In this document: piece by piece, positions 23,360-31,585 of the stretch | Layout of the letters: every line of letters starts with the position of its first letter | Position numbering within the stretch: the stretch's first letter is position 1 | From: an uncultured Christensenellaceae bacterium | GTDB taxonomy: Bacteria; Bacillota; Clostridia; Christensenellales; Borkfalkiaceae | Reading direction: 5' to 3' | Assembly: GCA_910588465.1 (NCBI GenBank) | Contig: CAJUOP010000006.1 | Span: 1 to 64,000, forward strand | Length of the DNA: 64,000 nt | Notes under the pieces: generated by a model | Seen by the model: only the letters and a program-made list of their open reading frames with translations | Database searches by the model: none | What the model was told of the DNA's origin: nothing | Translations under genes and position numbers: made by a program

Positions 23360-24238
23360 ATGGCAGTAAACAACCGTTTGGAGCTGAACAAGAACTTGGC
23401 GCAAATGTTAAAGGGCGGAGTGATCATGGACGTGACCACGCCCGAGCAGGCGAAAATCGCCGAGCAGGCGGGCGCGTGCGCCGTAATGGCGTTGGAGCGG
23501 ATCCCTGCGGATATCCGCGCGGCGGGCGGCGTTTCGCGAATGTCCGACCCCAAAATGATCAAGGGAATCCAAAACGCCGTTTCCATTCCCGTTATGGCGA
23601 AGTGCCGCATCGGACATTTTGCCGAAGCACAGATTTTGCAGGCGATCGAGATCGACTACATCGACGAGAGCGAGGTGCTCTCTCCCGCGGACGATATTTA
23701 TCATATCGACAAAAATAAGTTCGAGGTGCCTTTTGTGTGCGGCGCAAAGGATCTGGGCGAGGCGCTGCGCAGAATTTCGGAGGGCGCCGCGATGATCCGC
23801 ACCAAGGGCGAGCCGGGCACGGGCGACGTAGTGCAGGCGGTGCGCCATATGCGCATGATGATGAGCGAGATCCGCAAAATCGTCTCGATGAACGAGGACG
23901 AGCTTTACGAGGAAGCAAAGAATCTTCGGGTCCCCTTCGATTTGGTAAAATTCGTGCACGAAAACGGCAAACTTCCCGTAGTGAATTTTGCGGCGGGCGG
24001 CGTAGCCACCCCTGCGGACGCGGCGCTGATGATGCAGCTGGGCGCGGAGGGCGTGTTCGTGGGCAGCGGCATTTTTAAATCGGGCAATCCCGAAAAGCGC
24101 GCGCGCGCCATCGTGCAGGCGGTAACCAACTTTAACGATGCTAAAATTTTAGCCGAGCTTTCGGAAGATCTGGGCGAAGCCATGGTGGGCATTAACGAGC
24201 AGGAAATCGCACTGTTAATGGCGGAGCGCGGAAAATAA
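23360..24238 (+). CDS. pdxS: pyridoxal 5'-phosphate synthase subunit PdxS
   Basis: A 292-residue synthase subunit that makes PLP from ribose 5-phosphate, glyceraldehyde 3-phosphate and ammonia supplied by PdxT. The two active-site lysines are in VMAKCRIGH and IRTKGEPGTGD, and the C-terminal phosphate site is FAAGGVATPADAALMMQLGAEGVFVGSGIFKS. Full length. It is followed by a 15-bp hairpin and pdxT. Confidence 0.97.
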   Translation: MAVNNRLELNKNLAQMLKGGVIMDVTTPEQAKIAEQAGACAVMALERIPADIRAAGGVSRMSDPKMIKGIQNAVSIPVMAKCRIGHFAEAQILQAIEIDYIDESEVLSPADDIYHIDKNKFEVPFVCGAKDLGEALRRISEGAAMIRTKGEPGTGDVVQAVRHMRMMMSEIRKIVSMNEDELYEEAKNLRVPFDLVKFVHENGKLPVVNFAAGGVATPADAALMMQLGAEGVFVGSGIFKSGNPEKRARAIVQAVTNFNDAKILAELSEDLGEAMVGINEQEIALLMAERGK

Positions 24239-24271
24239 GTTCGCCGTTTCGTTATAAAGAAAATTCAAACG

Positions 24272-24302
24272 CGCTTTGGCAAAATGTCATTTTGCCAAAG
24301 CG
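24272..24302 (+). promoter_or_regulatory. perfect 15-bp hairpin between pdxS and pdxT
   Basis: Arms CGCTTTGGCAAAATG and CATTTTGCCAAAGCG around a single T, 33 bp after the pdxS stop and 22 bp before the pdxT start. There is no T run, so it is more likely an mRNA-stability or processing hairpin than a true terminator, or it may dampen pdxT expression. Confidence 0.6.
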
Positions 24303-24323
24303 TCCATTTTAAACGGTAAAAAT

Positions 24324-24893
24324 ATGAAAATAGGAGTTTTCGCCCTGCAAGGGGCGTTTATCGAACACGAACGCGCGTTCGCGGCGTTGGGTGCGGAGAC
24401 GACGGAAATACGCCGAAAGGAGCACTTTACGGGCGGCTTAGACGGGATCGTTCTCCCCGGAGGGGAGTCTACCGTGCAGGGCAAACTACTGCGCGAGGAG
24501 GGGCTGCTGTCTCCCGTAAAGGACGCGATTTTAAACGGGTTGCCCGTATTCGGCACCTGCGCGGGGCTGATTTTGCTTGCGCGCGAGCTGTCCAACGATC
24601 CGAACGTATATTTCGGGTGCATGGACGTCACGGTCAAGCGCAACGCTTACGGGCGGCAGCTCGGTTCGTTCCGCGCCGATCTGAATTTTGCGGGGGAGCG
24701 GCTTCCCGCCGTGTTCATCCGCGCGCCGTATATCGAACGGGCGGGCGCGGGCGTGGAGATTTTGGCGGAAACGGGCGGAAAAATCGTTGCGGCAAGGCAG
24801 AATCATATGCTTGCGACCGCATTTCACCCCGAACTGACGGACGATCTGCGCGTTCATGCATATTTCTTACGGCTCATAAGAGGGGAAGCATGA
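24324..24893 (+). CDS. pdxT: pyridoxal 5'-phosphate synthase glutaminase subunit PdxT
   Basis: A 189-residue class I glutaminase that feeds ammonia to PdxS. The triad is visible: Cys in GTCAGLILLA, and His/Glu in AFHPELT; the PGGEST oxyanion loop is intact. The start at 24324 (MKIGVFALQGAFIEHE) matches the family; the longer frame to 24276 runs through the hairpin. The ribosome site is poor. It overlaps queH by 4 bp (ATGA). Confidence 0.96.
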   Translation: MKIGVFALQGAFIEHERAFAALGAETTEIRRKEHFTGGLDGIVLPGGESTVQGKLLREEGLLSPVKDAILNGLPVFGTCAGLILLARELSNDPNVYFGCMDVTVKRNAYGRQLGSFRADLNFAGERLPAVFIRAPYIERAGAGVEILAETGGKIVAARQNHMLATAFHPELTDDLRVHAYFLRLIRGEA

Positions 24894-25483
24894 ACAAATG
24901 CAATTACGACGGGTTGATGAGAGCGGAGCTCGCGGCGAATCGAGGCGGAACGTTGCTTCTGCATAGCTGCTGTGCGCCCTGCTCTTCTTACTGTTTGGAA
25001 CAGGTTGCGCCCTTTTTTAAGACGACCGTCTTTTATTACAATCCGAATCTGGACAGCGCGGAGGAGTACGAAAAGCGCAAGCGCGAGCAGATCCGTTTTT
25101 TAAACGAAACGGGCTTGGCGGAGTTTCTGGATTGCGGCTATTCGCCCGAGGAGTTTGCCGCCGTCGCGCGCGGACTCGAACGGGAGAGGGAGGGCGGTGC
25201 AAGGTGCAAGCAGTGCTTCGCGCTGCGGCTGCGGAAAACGGCGGAGACCGCTCTGCGCGACGGGTTCGATTATTTCGGCACCACGCTTACCGTTTCGCCG
25301 TTGAAAAACGCCGCGCTGATCAACGAAATCGGATTTGCGTTGCAGCAGGAGCTGGGCGTAAAATATCTTCCGTCCGATTTTAAAAAACGGGGCGGGTATC
25401 AGCGCTCGATCGAGCTTTCCAAAGAGCACGGGCTTTACCGCCAGAATTATTGCGGGTGTATCTTTTCGAAAGAGCGGAATTGA
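24890..25483 (+). CDS. queH: epoxyqueuosine reductase QueH
   Basis: A 197-residue DUF208 protein, the cobalamin-independent enzyme for the last step of queuosine biosynthesis in tRNA. The metal-binding cysteines are HSCCAPC near the N-terminus, RCKQCF in the middle and NYCGC at the end. The ATG at 24890 is translationally coupled to pdxT. It fits with queA and tgt, found 10 kb downstream, which carry out the earlier steps. Confidence 0.93.
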   Translation: MNKCNYDGLMRAELAANRGGTLLLHSCCAPCSSYCLEQVAPFFKTTVFYYNPNLDSAEEYEKRKREQIRFLNETGLAEFLDCGYSPEEFAAVARGLEREREGGARCKQCFALRLRKTAETALRDGFDYFGTTLTVSPLKNAALINEIGFALQQELGVKYLPSDFKKRGGYQRSIELSKEHGLYRQNYCGCIFSKERN

Positions 25484-25504
25484 GAACGCAAACAAGGGGA
25501 CAAC

Positions 25505-25993
25505 ATGAAAGAGAAAGCGTTGGTTGTAATCGACCTGCAAAACGACATTACAAAAAATTATAAAGAAATTATCGGCAACGTCAACACAGCCGTTGATCGG
25601 GCTGCCGAAAATCAAATACATATCGTCTACATCAAACACCACAACTTGTCGGCGGGCACCCGAACGTTTAAGCCGAATACCCGCGGGGCGGAGCTGGTAT
25701 CCGATTTAAAAATCGCGTCCGAAAATATTTTTACCAAAACCAAGGGAAATGCGTTGACAAGCGAGGAGTTTGCCGCCTTTGTATGCGAGCGGAATATAAA
25801 AGAGTTTTACGTGGCGGGCGCCGACGCCGTTGCTTGCGTAAAATCGACCTGCTACAATATGGCGAAGAGCGGTTATACCGTTCGCGTGCTCTCCGACTGC
25901 ATTACCAGTTACGATAAAAAGAAAATTCCCGAAATGATCGCTTATTATCAGCGCAACGGTTGCAGTATCGAAACGTTGAGTTCGTTAGATTAA
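25505..25993 (+). CDS. cysteine hydrolase of the isochorismatase family
   Basis: A 162-residue Rossmann-like hydrolase. The catalytic triad is seen: Asp in VVIDLQND, Lys in TKTKGNAL and Cys in GADAVACVKST. Relatives hydrolyse nicotinamide, isochorismate, biuret or similar amides and enol ethers; the substrate here cannot be told. The local base composition and the shape of the promoter-less gap (21 bp after queH, with AAGGGGA before the ATG) suggest read-through from the pdx-queH unit. Confidence 0.88.
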   Translation: MKEKALVVIDLQNDITKNYKEIIGNVNTAVDRAAENQIHIVYIKHHNLSAGTRTFKPNTRGAELVSDLKIASENIFTKTKGNALTSEEFAAFVCERNIKEFYVAGADAVACVKSTCYNMAKSGYTVRVLSDCITSYDKKKIPEMIAYYQRNGCSIETLSSLD

Positions 25994-26059
25994 TGCTTGC
26001 TAATCCGTTTAATAAACGTATTATTTATTTGTGAGTGAATTTAATGGAATATAAAAATG

Positions 26060-26098
26060 CCTTGCCCCGCATCGAAAGATGCGGGGCAAGGTATTTTT
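26060..26098. terminator. terminator between the cysteine hydrolase and the XRE regulator
   Basis: A 14-bp perfect stem CCTTGCCCCGCATC/GATGCGGGGCAAGG with GAAA loop, followed by TATTTTTTA. The plus-strand U run is strong; the minus strand has an ATAAAAAT side, so it may serve both. Confidence 0.92.
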
Positions 26099-26337
26099 TA
26101 ACGATATAGCTCTTCCATTTTTACATGCAATACTTTTGCGATGATGTAAACTTCTTTGTCGGTGCAACTCCGTAGTTGTCCTTCGAGTTTGGAATAACTG
26201 GTTGGGTTGATGTCCAGCCCTGCAAGTTGAAGCTTCGCAATAAAATCTTTTTGCTTATAGCCTGCATTTTTACGCAGCGTTTCGATATTTTTTCCGATTA
26301 AGTTACTGTCGCCGTACGTTTTTTTGCGGATTTTCAT
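26098..26337 (-). CDS. XRE-family helix-turn-helix regulator, 79 residues
   Basis: A single HTH_3 domain: NIETLRKNAGYKQKDFIAKLQLAGLDINPTSYSKLEGQLRSCTDKEVYIIAKVLHVKMEELY. The GTG at 26346 would add three residues; neither start has a clear ribosome site, so ATG 26337 was taken. It is divergent from the LRR lipoprotein gene at 26463. Two near-identical 21-bp palindromes in the gap, one inside the consensus promoter of that gene, make it the likely repressor (inference). Confidence 0.88.
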   Translation of the reverse strand: MKIRKKTYGDSNLIGKNIETLRKNAGYKQKDFIAKLQLAGLDINPTSYSKLEGQLRSCTDKEVYIIAKVLHVKMEELYR

Positions 26338-26380
26338 AATAATCACGATAATTTTTTTTGAATTATATCATGGGAAATGA

Positions 26381-26437
26381 TTGACATAATTCCGAATTGG
26401 AATTATAATAAATGAAATAATTCCGAAACGGAATTAT
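26381..26437 (+). promoter_or_regulatory. consensus promoter with two palindromic operators upstream of the LRR lipoprotein
   Basis: TTGACA (26381-26386), 17 bp, TATAAT (26404-26409): a perfect sigma-A promoter. Operator 1 (26386-26406) has arms ATAATTCC and GGAATTAT around GAATT and fills the spacer. Operator 2 (26417-26437) has arms ATAATTCCG and CGGAATTAT around AAA. Their starts are 31 bp apart, close to three helical turns, so both lie on the same DNA face. Confidence 0.8.
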
Positions 26438-26462
26438 AAAACCAAAGAGGAGTTGAGAGATT

Positions 26463-28169
26463 ATGAAAAAAAGAGCGGTTATGGCATTGCTCGGCGCGGC
26501 GTTTGCGGCGATTGCGTTTACGGGGTGCAAAGCGGAGGAGATTCCCGCGCCGCCGCACGTGCATGGGTACGGGGATTGGATTACGGTGCGCGAAGCGGAT
26601 TGTGAAAAAGCGGGGGAGAGGAAAAGAAGCTGCGAATGCGGAGATATGCAAACGGAAACGATTCCCGCCGCGGGGCATAAGAGTGACGAGTATTTAAAAG
26701 ACGGAGAGCGCCATTGGAAAGTATGCGAAGTTTGCGAAAAAGAATTCTCAGGCGGAGAGCACCTTTTTACCGACGGAGAGTGCTCGGTATGCGAGCAGCG
26801 GGAAGTTAAGCCCGCGATATGCGCGTTTACGTTAAACGAAACGGAGGACGGTTATATCGTAACGGGAATTGCGGAGGGGGATCTGTTGACGGAAATTCCC
26901 GCGACTCATCTCGGCTTGCCCGTAACGGAGATCGGCGCTCACGCATTTGAGGGCAAGTCTCTTACGCAAATCGCTTTGCCGGACAGTGTTACCGTAATCG
27001 GCGACTATGCGTTCTGCGGTTGTACGGCGTTGAAATCCGTTACGTTCGGAAAGGAGCTGCAGACGATCGGGGAATATGCTTTTAAAGAAACGGCGATCAA
27101 AGAATTGGATTTGCCCGATACGCTTACCTTGGTAAAGGACGAGGCGTTCAGCTTTACCAAGCAGTTGAAGTACGTCGAGATTCCGAAGTCGGCGAAGCTG
27201 GTGGGCTTCGTATTTTGGAAAAGCGGATTGCAAAAGGCAAAAATAACCGGATCGACGACGGGCTGGGGAAGAAACGGCATTTCGGGTTACGTGTTTTACG
27301 AATGTGATTCTCTGACGGAAGGCATGCTGGGGGCGGAAGCTTCGGCACAAGCGTATTTTGCGTTCGGCGAATGTAAAAATCTGCTCGACTACACCGTAGA
27401 AAACAATCCGAATTATTTTGCGGAGAACGGCGTGGTGTACAATGCGGACGGAACAAAGGCGATAAAGTGCGCCAAGGGGCGGGAAAGCGCTTCGGTAAAA
27501 GAAGGCGTAACGGAAATCGGGCTGTGCGCGTTCCAGAGCTGCGGAAAGCTAAAAAGCGTAACGCTTCCGCAAAGTTTGACGCGCATCGGAGAATTGGCGT
27601 TTAATGCCGCTGGAATCGAAGAAATTGTAATTCCCGATAATGTTTCGAGAATGGACCGTTCTCCGTTTGCGAATTGCAGCGATTTGAAAAAAGTTTCGTT
27701 CGGAACGGGTTCCATCTCCTTTTATAATAATCCGTTTACGGGCTGCACGGCGTTAACCGAAATAACGGTAAGCGAACAGAACGAAATGCTGACGGCGGTA
27801 AACGGATGTCTTATGACGAAAAAAAAGTTCGGAGTTCTTGTTCGGGGACCGTGGCTTATTCGCGCCAATCTTGCAGGCGAAATTCCCGCGGGCGTGGAAA
27901 CAATTAACAAAGACGCCTTTGCGGACTGCAAAGAAGCGGAGGAATTATTTATTCCCGCAAGTGTGAAAGAAATAGAGATGGACACTTTTGCAAAACTGAC
28001 AAATTTAAAAAAAGTAACGTTTGAAAATACGAGCGGATGGACGGTGACGAAAAACGGAGCGTCTTATCCGTCGCAAGCGGTTGCCGTGGACGTAACCGAC
28101 GTCGGAAAAAATGCAGAGCTTGTCAGTTCAACTTACAGCAATTACGTTTGGAGAAGATCGGATTCTTAA
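26463..28169 (+). CDS. lipoprotein with BspA-type leucine-rich repeats
   Basis: A 568-residue surface lipoprotein: MKKR start, hydrophobic stretch, lipobox FTGC at C22. Residues 30-120 hold Cys/His-rich repeats (HVHGYGDWITVREADCEKAGERKRSCEC, then HWKVCEVCEKEFSGGEH) like those often placed before cell-surface repeats in gut Clostridia. From about residue 130 to 540 come LRR_5 (BspA/TpLRR) units such as VTEIGAHAFEGKSLTQIALPDSVTVIGDYAFCGCTAL. Such proteins bind host or microbial surfaces. Good ribosome site GAGGAG. Tight operator control by the neighbouring XRE protein is likely. Confidence 0.93.
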   Translation: MKKRAVMALLGAAFAAIAFTGCKAEEIPAPPHVHGYGDWITVREADCEKAGERKRSCECGDMQTETIPAAGHKSDEYLKDGERHWKVCEVCEKEFSGGEHLFTDGECSVCEQREVKPAICAFTLNETEDGYIVTGIAEGDLLTEIPATHLGLPVTEIGAHAFEGKSLTQIALPDSVTVIGDYAFCGCTALKSVTFGKELQTIGEYAFKETAIKELDLPDTLTLVKDEAFSFTKQLKYVEIPKSAKLVGFVFWKSGLQKAKITGSTTGWGRNGISGYVFYECDSLTEGMLGAEASAQAYFAFGECKNLLDYTVENNPNYFAENGVVYNADGTKAIKCAKGRESASVKEGVTEIGLCAFQSCGKLKSVTLPQSLTRIGELAFNAAGIEEIVIPDNVSRMDRSPFANCSDLKKVSFGTGSISFYNNPFTGCTALTEITVSEQNEMLTAVNGCLMTKKKFGVLVRGPWLIRANLAGEIPAGVETINKDAFADCKEAEELFIPASVKEIEMDTFAKLTNLKKVTFENTSGWTVTKNGASYPSQAVAVDVTDVGKNAELVSSTYSNYVWRRSDS

Positions 28170-28171
28170 AC

Positions 28172-28203
28172 AAAAGAACGCCCGCAGTTGCGGGCGTTCT
28201 TTT
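28172..28203. terminator. bidirectional terminator, LRR lipoprotein and yggS
   Basis: Stem AAAAGAACGCCCGC/GCGGGCGTTCTTTT with loop AGTT, between convergent genes. Confidence 0.9.
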
Positions 28204-28214
28204 GTTTGATTATT

Positions 28215-28871
28215 TTAATTCCGTTCGCCGAAGATTGCGGTGCCGAGGCGGATCATATTCGCTCCGCAGGAAAGGCACAGCCGCCAGTCTCCGCTCATGC
28301 CCATGGAAAGATAAGCGATATCCGCGCTCTGCGATTTTGCCTTTTCGTAAAGCGCCCGCATTTTATCGCACAGCTCCGTAAGCAAAATCCGATCGTCCGA
28401 GCGGGGCAGCATTGCCATAAATCCGCGCACGCGTAAGCCCTCCGTGCGGGAAAGCGCCTCCCACGCGGAAAAGCCGTTTTCATAGGCAAATCCGCCCTTG
28501 CTCTCCTCGCAGCCGATATTGATCTGAATGAGGATATCGCTTATCACGTTCTGTGCGCGCGAGCGTTTGGCGATCTCCTCGGCAAGCTCGGCGCGGTCGA
28601 CAGAGTGTATTAAATACGTTTTCCCGATGAGATATTTTACCTTGTTCGTTTGCAAACGTCCGATAAAATGGCGGTGCGCGCCCTGCACGCCGTCGTATTT
28701 GTCGCGGAATTCCTGCACCTTGTTTTCGCCGATATGCTCGATCCCCGCGCGGATCGCACGGTTGATCTCCTCCGCCGTCCGCGTTTTTGTCGCGGCGACG
28801 AGCGTTACTTCTTCGCCTAATCCGTTACCCGCCCGAAGCTCGGCAAGCAGATTTTTGATCCTTGTTTCCAT
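28215..28871 (-). CDS. yggS: YggS-family pyridoxal phosphate homeostasis protein
   Basis: A 218-residue PLP-binding TIM-barrel protein (PLPBP/YggS) that keeps free PLP in check. The PLP lysine is K29 in VTLVAATKTR; further signatures are GENKVQEF, HFIGRLQTNKVKYL, INIGCEESKGGF, RGFMAML and LSMGMSGDW. No function in a pathway of its own is known for the family. Here it stands alone, oddly placed between two surface lipoprotein genes and away from its usual sepF neighbourhood. Confidence 0.94.
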   Translation of the reverse strand: METRIKNLLAELRAGNGLGEEVTLVAATKTRTAEEINRAIRAGIEHIGENKVQEFRDKYDGVQGAHRHFIGRLQTNKVKYLIGKTYLIHSVDRAELAEEIAKRSRAQNVISDILIQINIGCEESKGGFAYENGFSAWEALSRTEGLRVRGFMAMLPRSDDRILLTELCDKMRALYEKAKSQSADIAYLSMGMSGDWRLCLSCGANMIRLGTAIFGERN

Positions 28872-29091
28872 ACCCTATATTTTAGCGGTTTCGCGCAAAA
28901 AAAGCAAATTTTTTACGCATGCTGTTTTTATTCCTTTATGCGTATAATTATTATATTTTTTAATTGCTGTTATGAATTTATGCAATAATTTCGATAAAAT
29001 AATATTTTTAAGACAAATTTTGTTGACATTCGGCAAGAAATATTGTTATAATAACCATATATTCTTGTAACAAAGAGACGGGAGGACGAAC
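28872..29091. other. AT-rich intergenic region upstream of the repeat lipoprotein
   Basis: 220 bp with visibly higher AT than its surroundings. It contains the promoter at 29023-29052. No gene was seen. Confidence 0.5.
29023..29052 (+). promoter_or_regulatory. sigma-A promoter of the repeat lipoprotein
   Basis: TTGACA (29023-29028), 18 bp, TATAAT (29047-29052). A ribosome site GGGAGG (29080-29085) and ATG 29092 follow. Confidence 0.8.
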
Positions 29092-29113
29092 ATGAAAAAA
29101 AACACGAATTGTT

Positions 29114-31585
29114 TTGGGCGCGGCGCTTTCGCTGGTAGTGGCGCTGGGCGTTTCGGCTGTAGCCGTTGGGTGCGGAGATCCGCAATCCGAGCCCGAAGCG
29201 TATACGCTTGCTTACGAAAAGGGGACGGATGAGAACGGAACCGTGCCCGAAACCAAGAGCTATGCGGCGGGCGAGACGGTGATGCTGGCTTCCGCCGATA
29301 CGTTTACCAAAGAGAGCTATACCTTTACCAAGTGGCTGGACGGAACGGCGGAGTACGACGCGGGCGCAACGTTTACCATGCCCGAACGCAACGTTACGTT
29401 AAAGGCGAAGTGGCAGGAAAACAAGCCCCAACCCGAGCCCTCTTCCGATAAAATGGTGTTGGGGGAAAACGTTTACACGCTGGGCGCGGACGACGCGGAC
29501 GAAAACGGAATGCTTGGCAGAACGGTTACCCTTAAGGGGAAGGCGGATACGAATTATACCGTGGAGATCGAATTCGAAGCGTTGGGCTCGACGGTATGCA
29601 TTTGGAGTTCCGATGAAGCGTACGCCGACGGGGAAGAGGCGCTGCTTGACGGAGACAAGAGCGAAATAGTGTTAACGACCAACGGAGAGGGTACCCTCTC
29701 GATGTATCTTAACGGCGGGACTTATAACGCCGAAGGGTACGAAGCGGACGATTTTACCGTTACGATTACGGTAACCGAGGGGGCGAACGTTCGGTATGCC
29801 GTTGCGTTTTACAATAAAGAAGAGGCTGTGGGCTCTCCCGCGGATTTCTTTTTCGAGATTACTTGGGGAAAATCTTTTAACCAGGAATATGCCGACGACG
29901 ATACGAACAAATTCCCCGTAGCGCCCGAAGAGGATGGTTACGAGTTTATCGGCTGGTTCGACGAAGAGGGTGTGGAGTTTACCGCCGACACCGTTGTAAA
30001 ATCCAAGAAAATTTTGGTGGCGAAATATGAAGAAACGGGTACGACGGATCCATCCGCCACGAAATTAGTATTAGGGAAAAATAATATCACATTAACGGGA
30101 AACGACGTAAAAGAGGTTGACGGTTGGGATGTTTGGGGGCGTGCGGTAGAATTTTCAGGCGACCCGAACGCCACGTATACTTTTACGTTGAGAGGAGAAT
30201 CTTCCAACTTTGCCGTTTATGGTTCTCAAGAGGATTGTATTGCGGATGATAGTCGTGAGAACGCATTAATCAATTTCTTTGATGACGAAGTAACTTTTGT
30301 TGTATTGAGGACTGACTCAAACGGGAAAATTAATTTATATTTGTTTGGCGACGATTATTATTCGGACGGGGATGAAGTAAGCGCCGTTATAAAGGTGGAA
30401 AAGGGCGGAATCGTTACGCACCAAGTGATTTTTTATCGTGACGAAAATTCCCTTTATATGCAATACGATAGGATTTTCGTGGAGGTTAATACTGCAATCG
30501 GAAATCAGCTTCCCGCTGCACCTCAGATAAGCGGTTTGAAATTTTTAGGCTGGTTCGAAGCGATTCAGCAAGGCTGGATGGTTGAATTAGGAGAAGAAAT
30601 CACGGCTGAAACGGTCGTGACGGAAAAAATCCGCGTTATAGGGAAGTGGATTCCGGTTAATTCGGATCCGGCTTCGGAGGAACTGATTTTAGGTAAAAAC
30701 AATTTAACGCTTACGGAAAACGACGTTAAAGATATTGACGGTTGGGATATTTTGGGAAGGACTGTTGTTTTTGACGGGAAGGTTCCGAATGCCGTCTATA
30801 CGTTTACTTTGGGCGGGGATGTCTCGGAAGTGAGAGTTTATTCTAATCAAGAGGAATATCTTAATAATGAAGATGGTTATTTGCTTGCATTTTACGGTTT
30901 TGAAACTCATGTGCTGAGGGCAGACGAACAAGGAAAAATTTCGTTGTATTTGGCGGGCGGTGTGTACTGCAACGAAGAATTGAGCTTTTCGCTGACGATC
31001 GAACAAGGCGGAACGATTACCTATACCGTAAGCTTTCAGACGGGCAAAAAACCTTATTTCGTAACCGTAGAGGAAGGCGGCACGGTTGCCGAAAACGAGT
31101 TTTATACCGCATCCGAATTATCGGGCAAGCGTTTTGTCGGTTGGTTTATTGTGGTGGACGGCGAAATGACGGAGGAGTTTACTTCGGATACCGTCGTAAA
31201 TTCCAACCTTGAATTGGCTCCCAAATACGAGGATACCGAAACTACCGTAAATACGCTTACGGCGGACGAGTTGACGAATTCGCTTACAAGCTATCCCGAT
31301 TTCGTGAAAAAGGGTGAAACGCTTACGATTACGGGCGAAGCGGAGCTGACGGACGTGACCGCGAACGGCAACGGAATTTTCGTCGTTTTGTCGAAAGGCG
31401 GAAGCGCTTACGTAATGCCCGCATACAACAATTGGGTGTACGGTTCGCAGGACGGTCAGCAGGAAAATGCCGCGCTCAACTTCGTCATTTCCACAGCCGA
31501 ATACGGCTTTACCGATTCCGTTTCGGGCGGGGTATGGGATAATTTCAACGCGATGATATTAAAAAAAACTTGTGCTGTAAAATAA
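29114..31585 (+). CDS. repeat-rich lipoprotein, N-terminal and central part, out of frame with its ATG
   Basis: About 823 residues are open in this frame. The natural start is ATG 29092 behind GGGAGG, but it is followed by eight A's and so reads out of frame; with seven A's it would read MKKTRIVLGAALSLVVALGV, a perfect signal peptide leading to the lipobox VAVGC. In the given frame the first start is a TTG at 29114 without a ribosome site. After an InlB-type B repeat (FTKWLDGTAEYDAGATFTMPERNVTLKAKW) come three copies of a roughly 200-residue module that starts LVLGxNxxTL and ends in GWF...V..K. The frame ends at 31585 behind a second A8 tract. Confidence 0.75.
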   Translation: MGAALSLVVALGVSAVAVGCGDPQSEPEAYTLAYEKGTDENGTVPETKSYAAGETVMLASADTFTKESYTFTKWLDGTAEYDAGATFTMPERNVTLKAKWQENKPQPEPSSDKMVLGENVYTLGADDADENGMLGRTVTLKGKADTNYTVEIEFEALGSTVCIWSSDEAYADGEEALLDGDKSEIVLTTNGEGTLSMYLNGGTYNAEGYEADDFTVTITVTEGANVRYAVAFYNKEEAVGSPADFFFEITWGKSFNQEYADDDTNKFPVAPEEDGYEFIGWFDEEGVEFTADTVVKSKKILVAKYEETGTTDPSATKLVLGKNNITLTGNDVKEVDGWDVWGRAVEFSGDPNATYTFTLRGESSNFAVYGSQEDCIADDSRENALINFFDDEVTFVVLRTDSNGKINLYLFGDDYYSDGDEVSAVIKVEKGGIVTHQVIFYRDENSLYMQYDRIFVEVNTAIGNQLPAAPQISGLKFLGWFEAIQQGWMVELGEEITAETVVTEKIRVIGKWIPVNSDPASEELILGKNNLTLTENDVKDIDGWDILGRTVVFDGKVPNAVYTFTLGGDVSEVRVYSNQEEYLNNEDGYLLAFYGFETHVLRADEQGKISLYLAGGVYCNEELSFSLTIEQGGTITYTVSFQTGKKPYFVTVEEGGTVAENEFYTASELSGKRFVGWFIVVDGEMTEEFTSDTVVNSNLELAPKYEDTETTVNTLTADELTNSLTSYPDFVKKGETLTITGEAELTDVTANGNGIFVVLSKGGSAYVMPAYNNWVYGSQDGQQENAALNFVISTAEYGFTDSVSGGVWDNFNAMILKKTCAVK

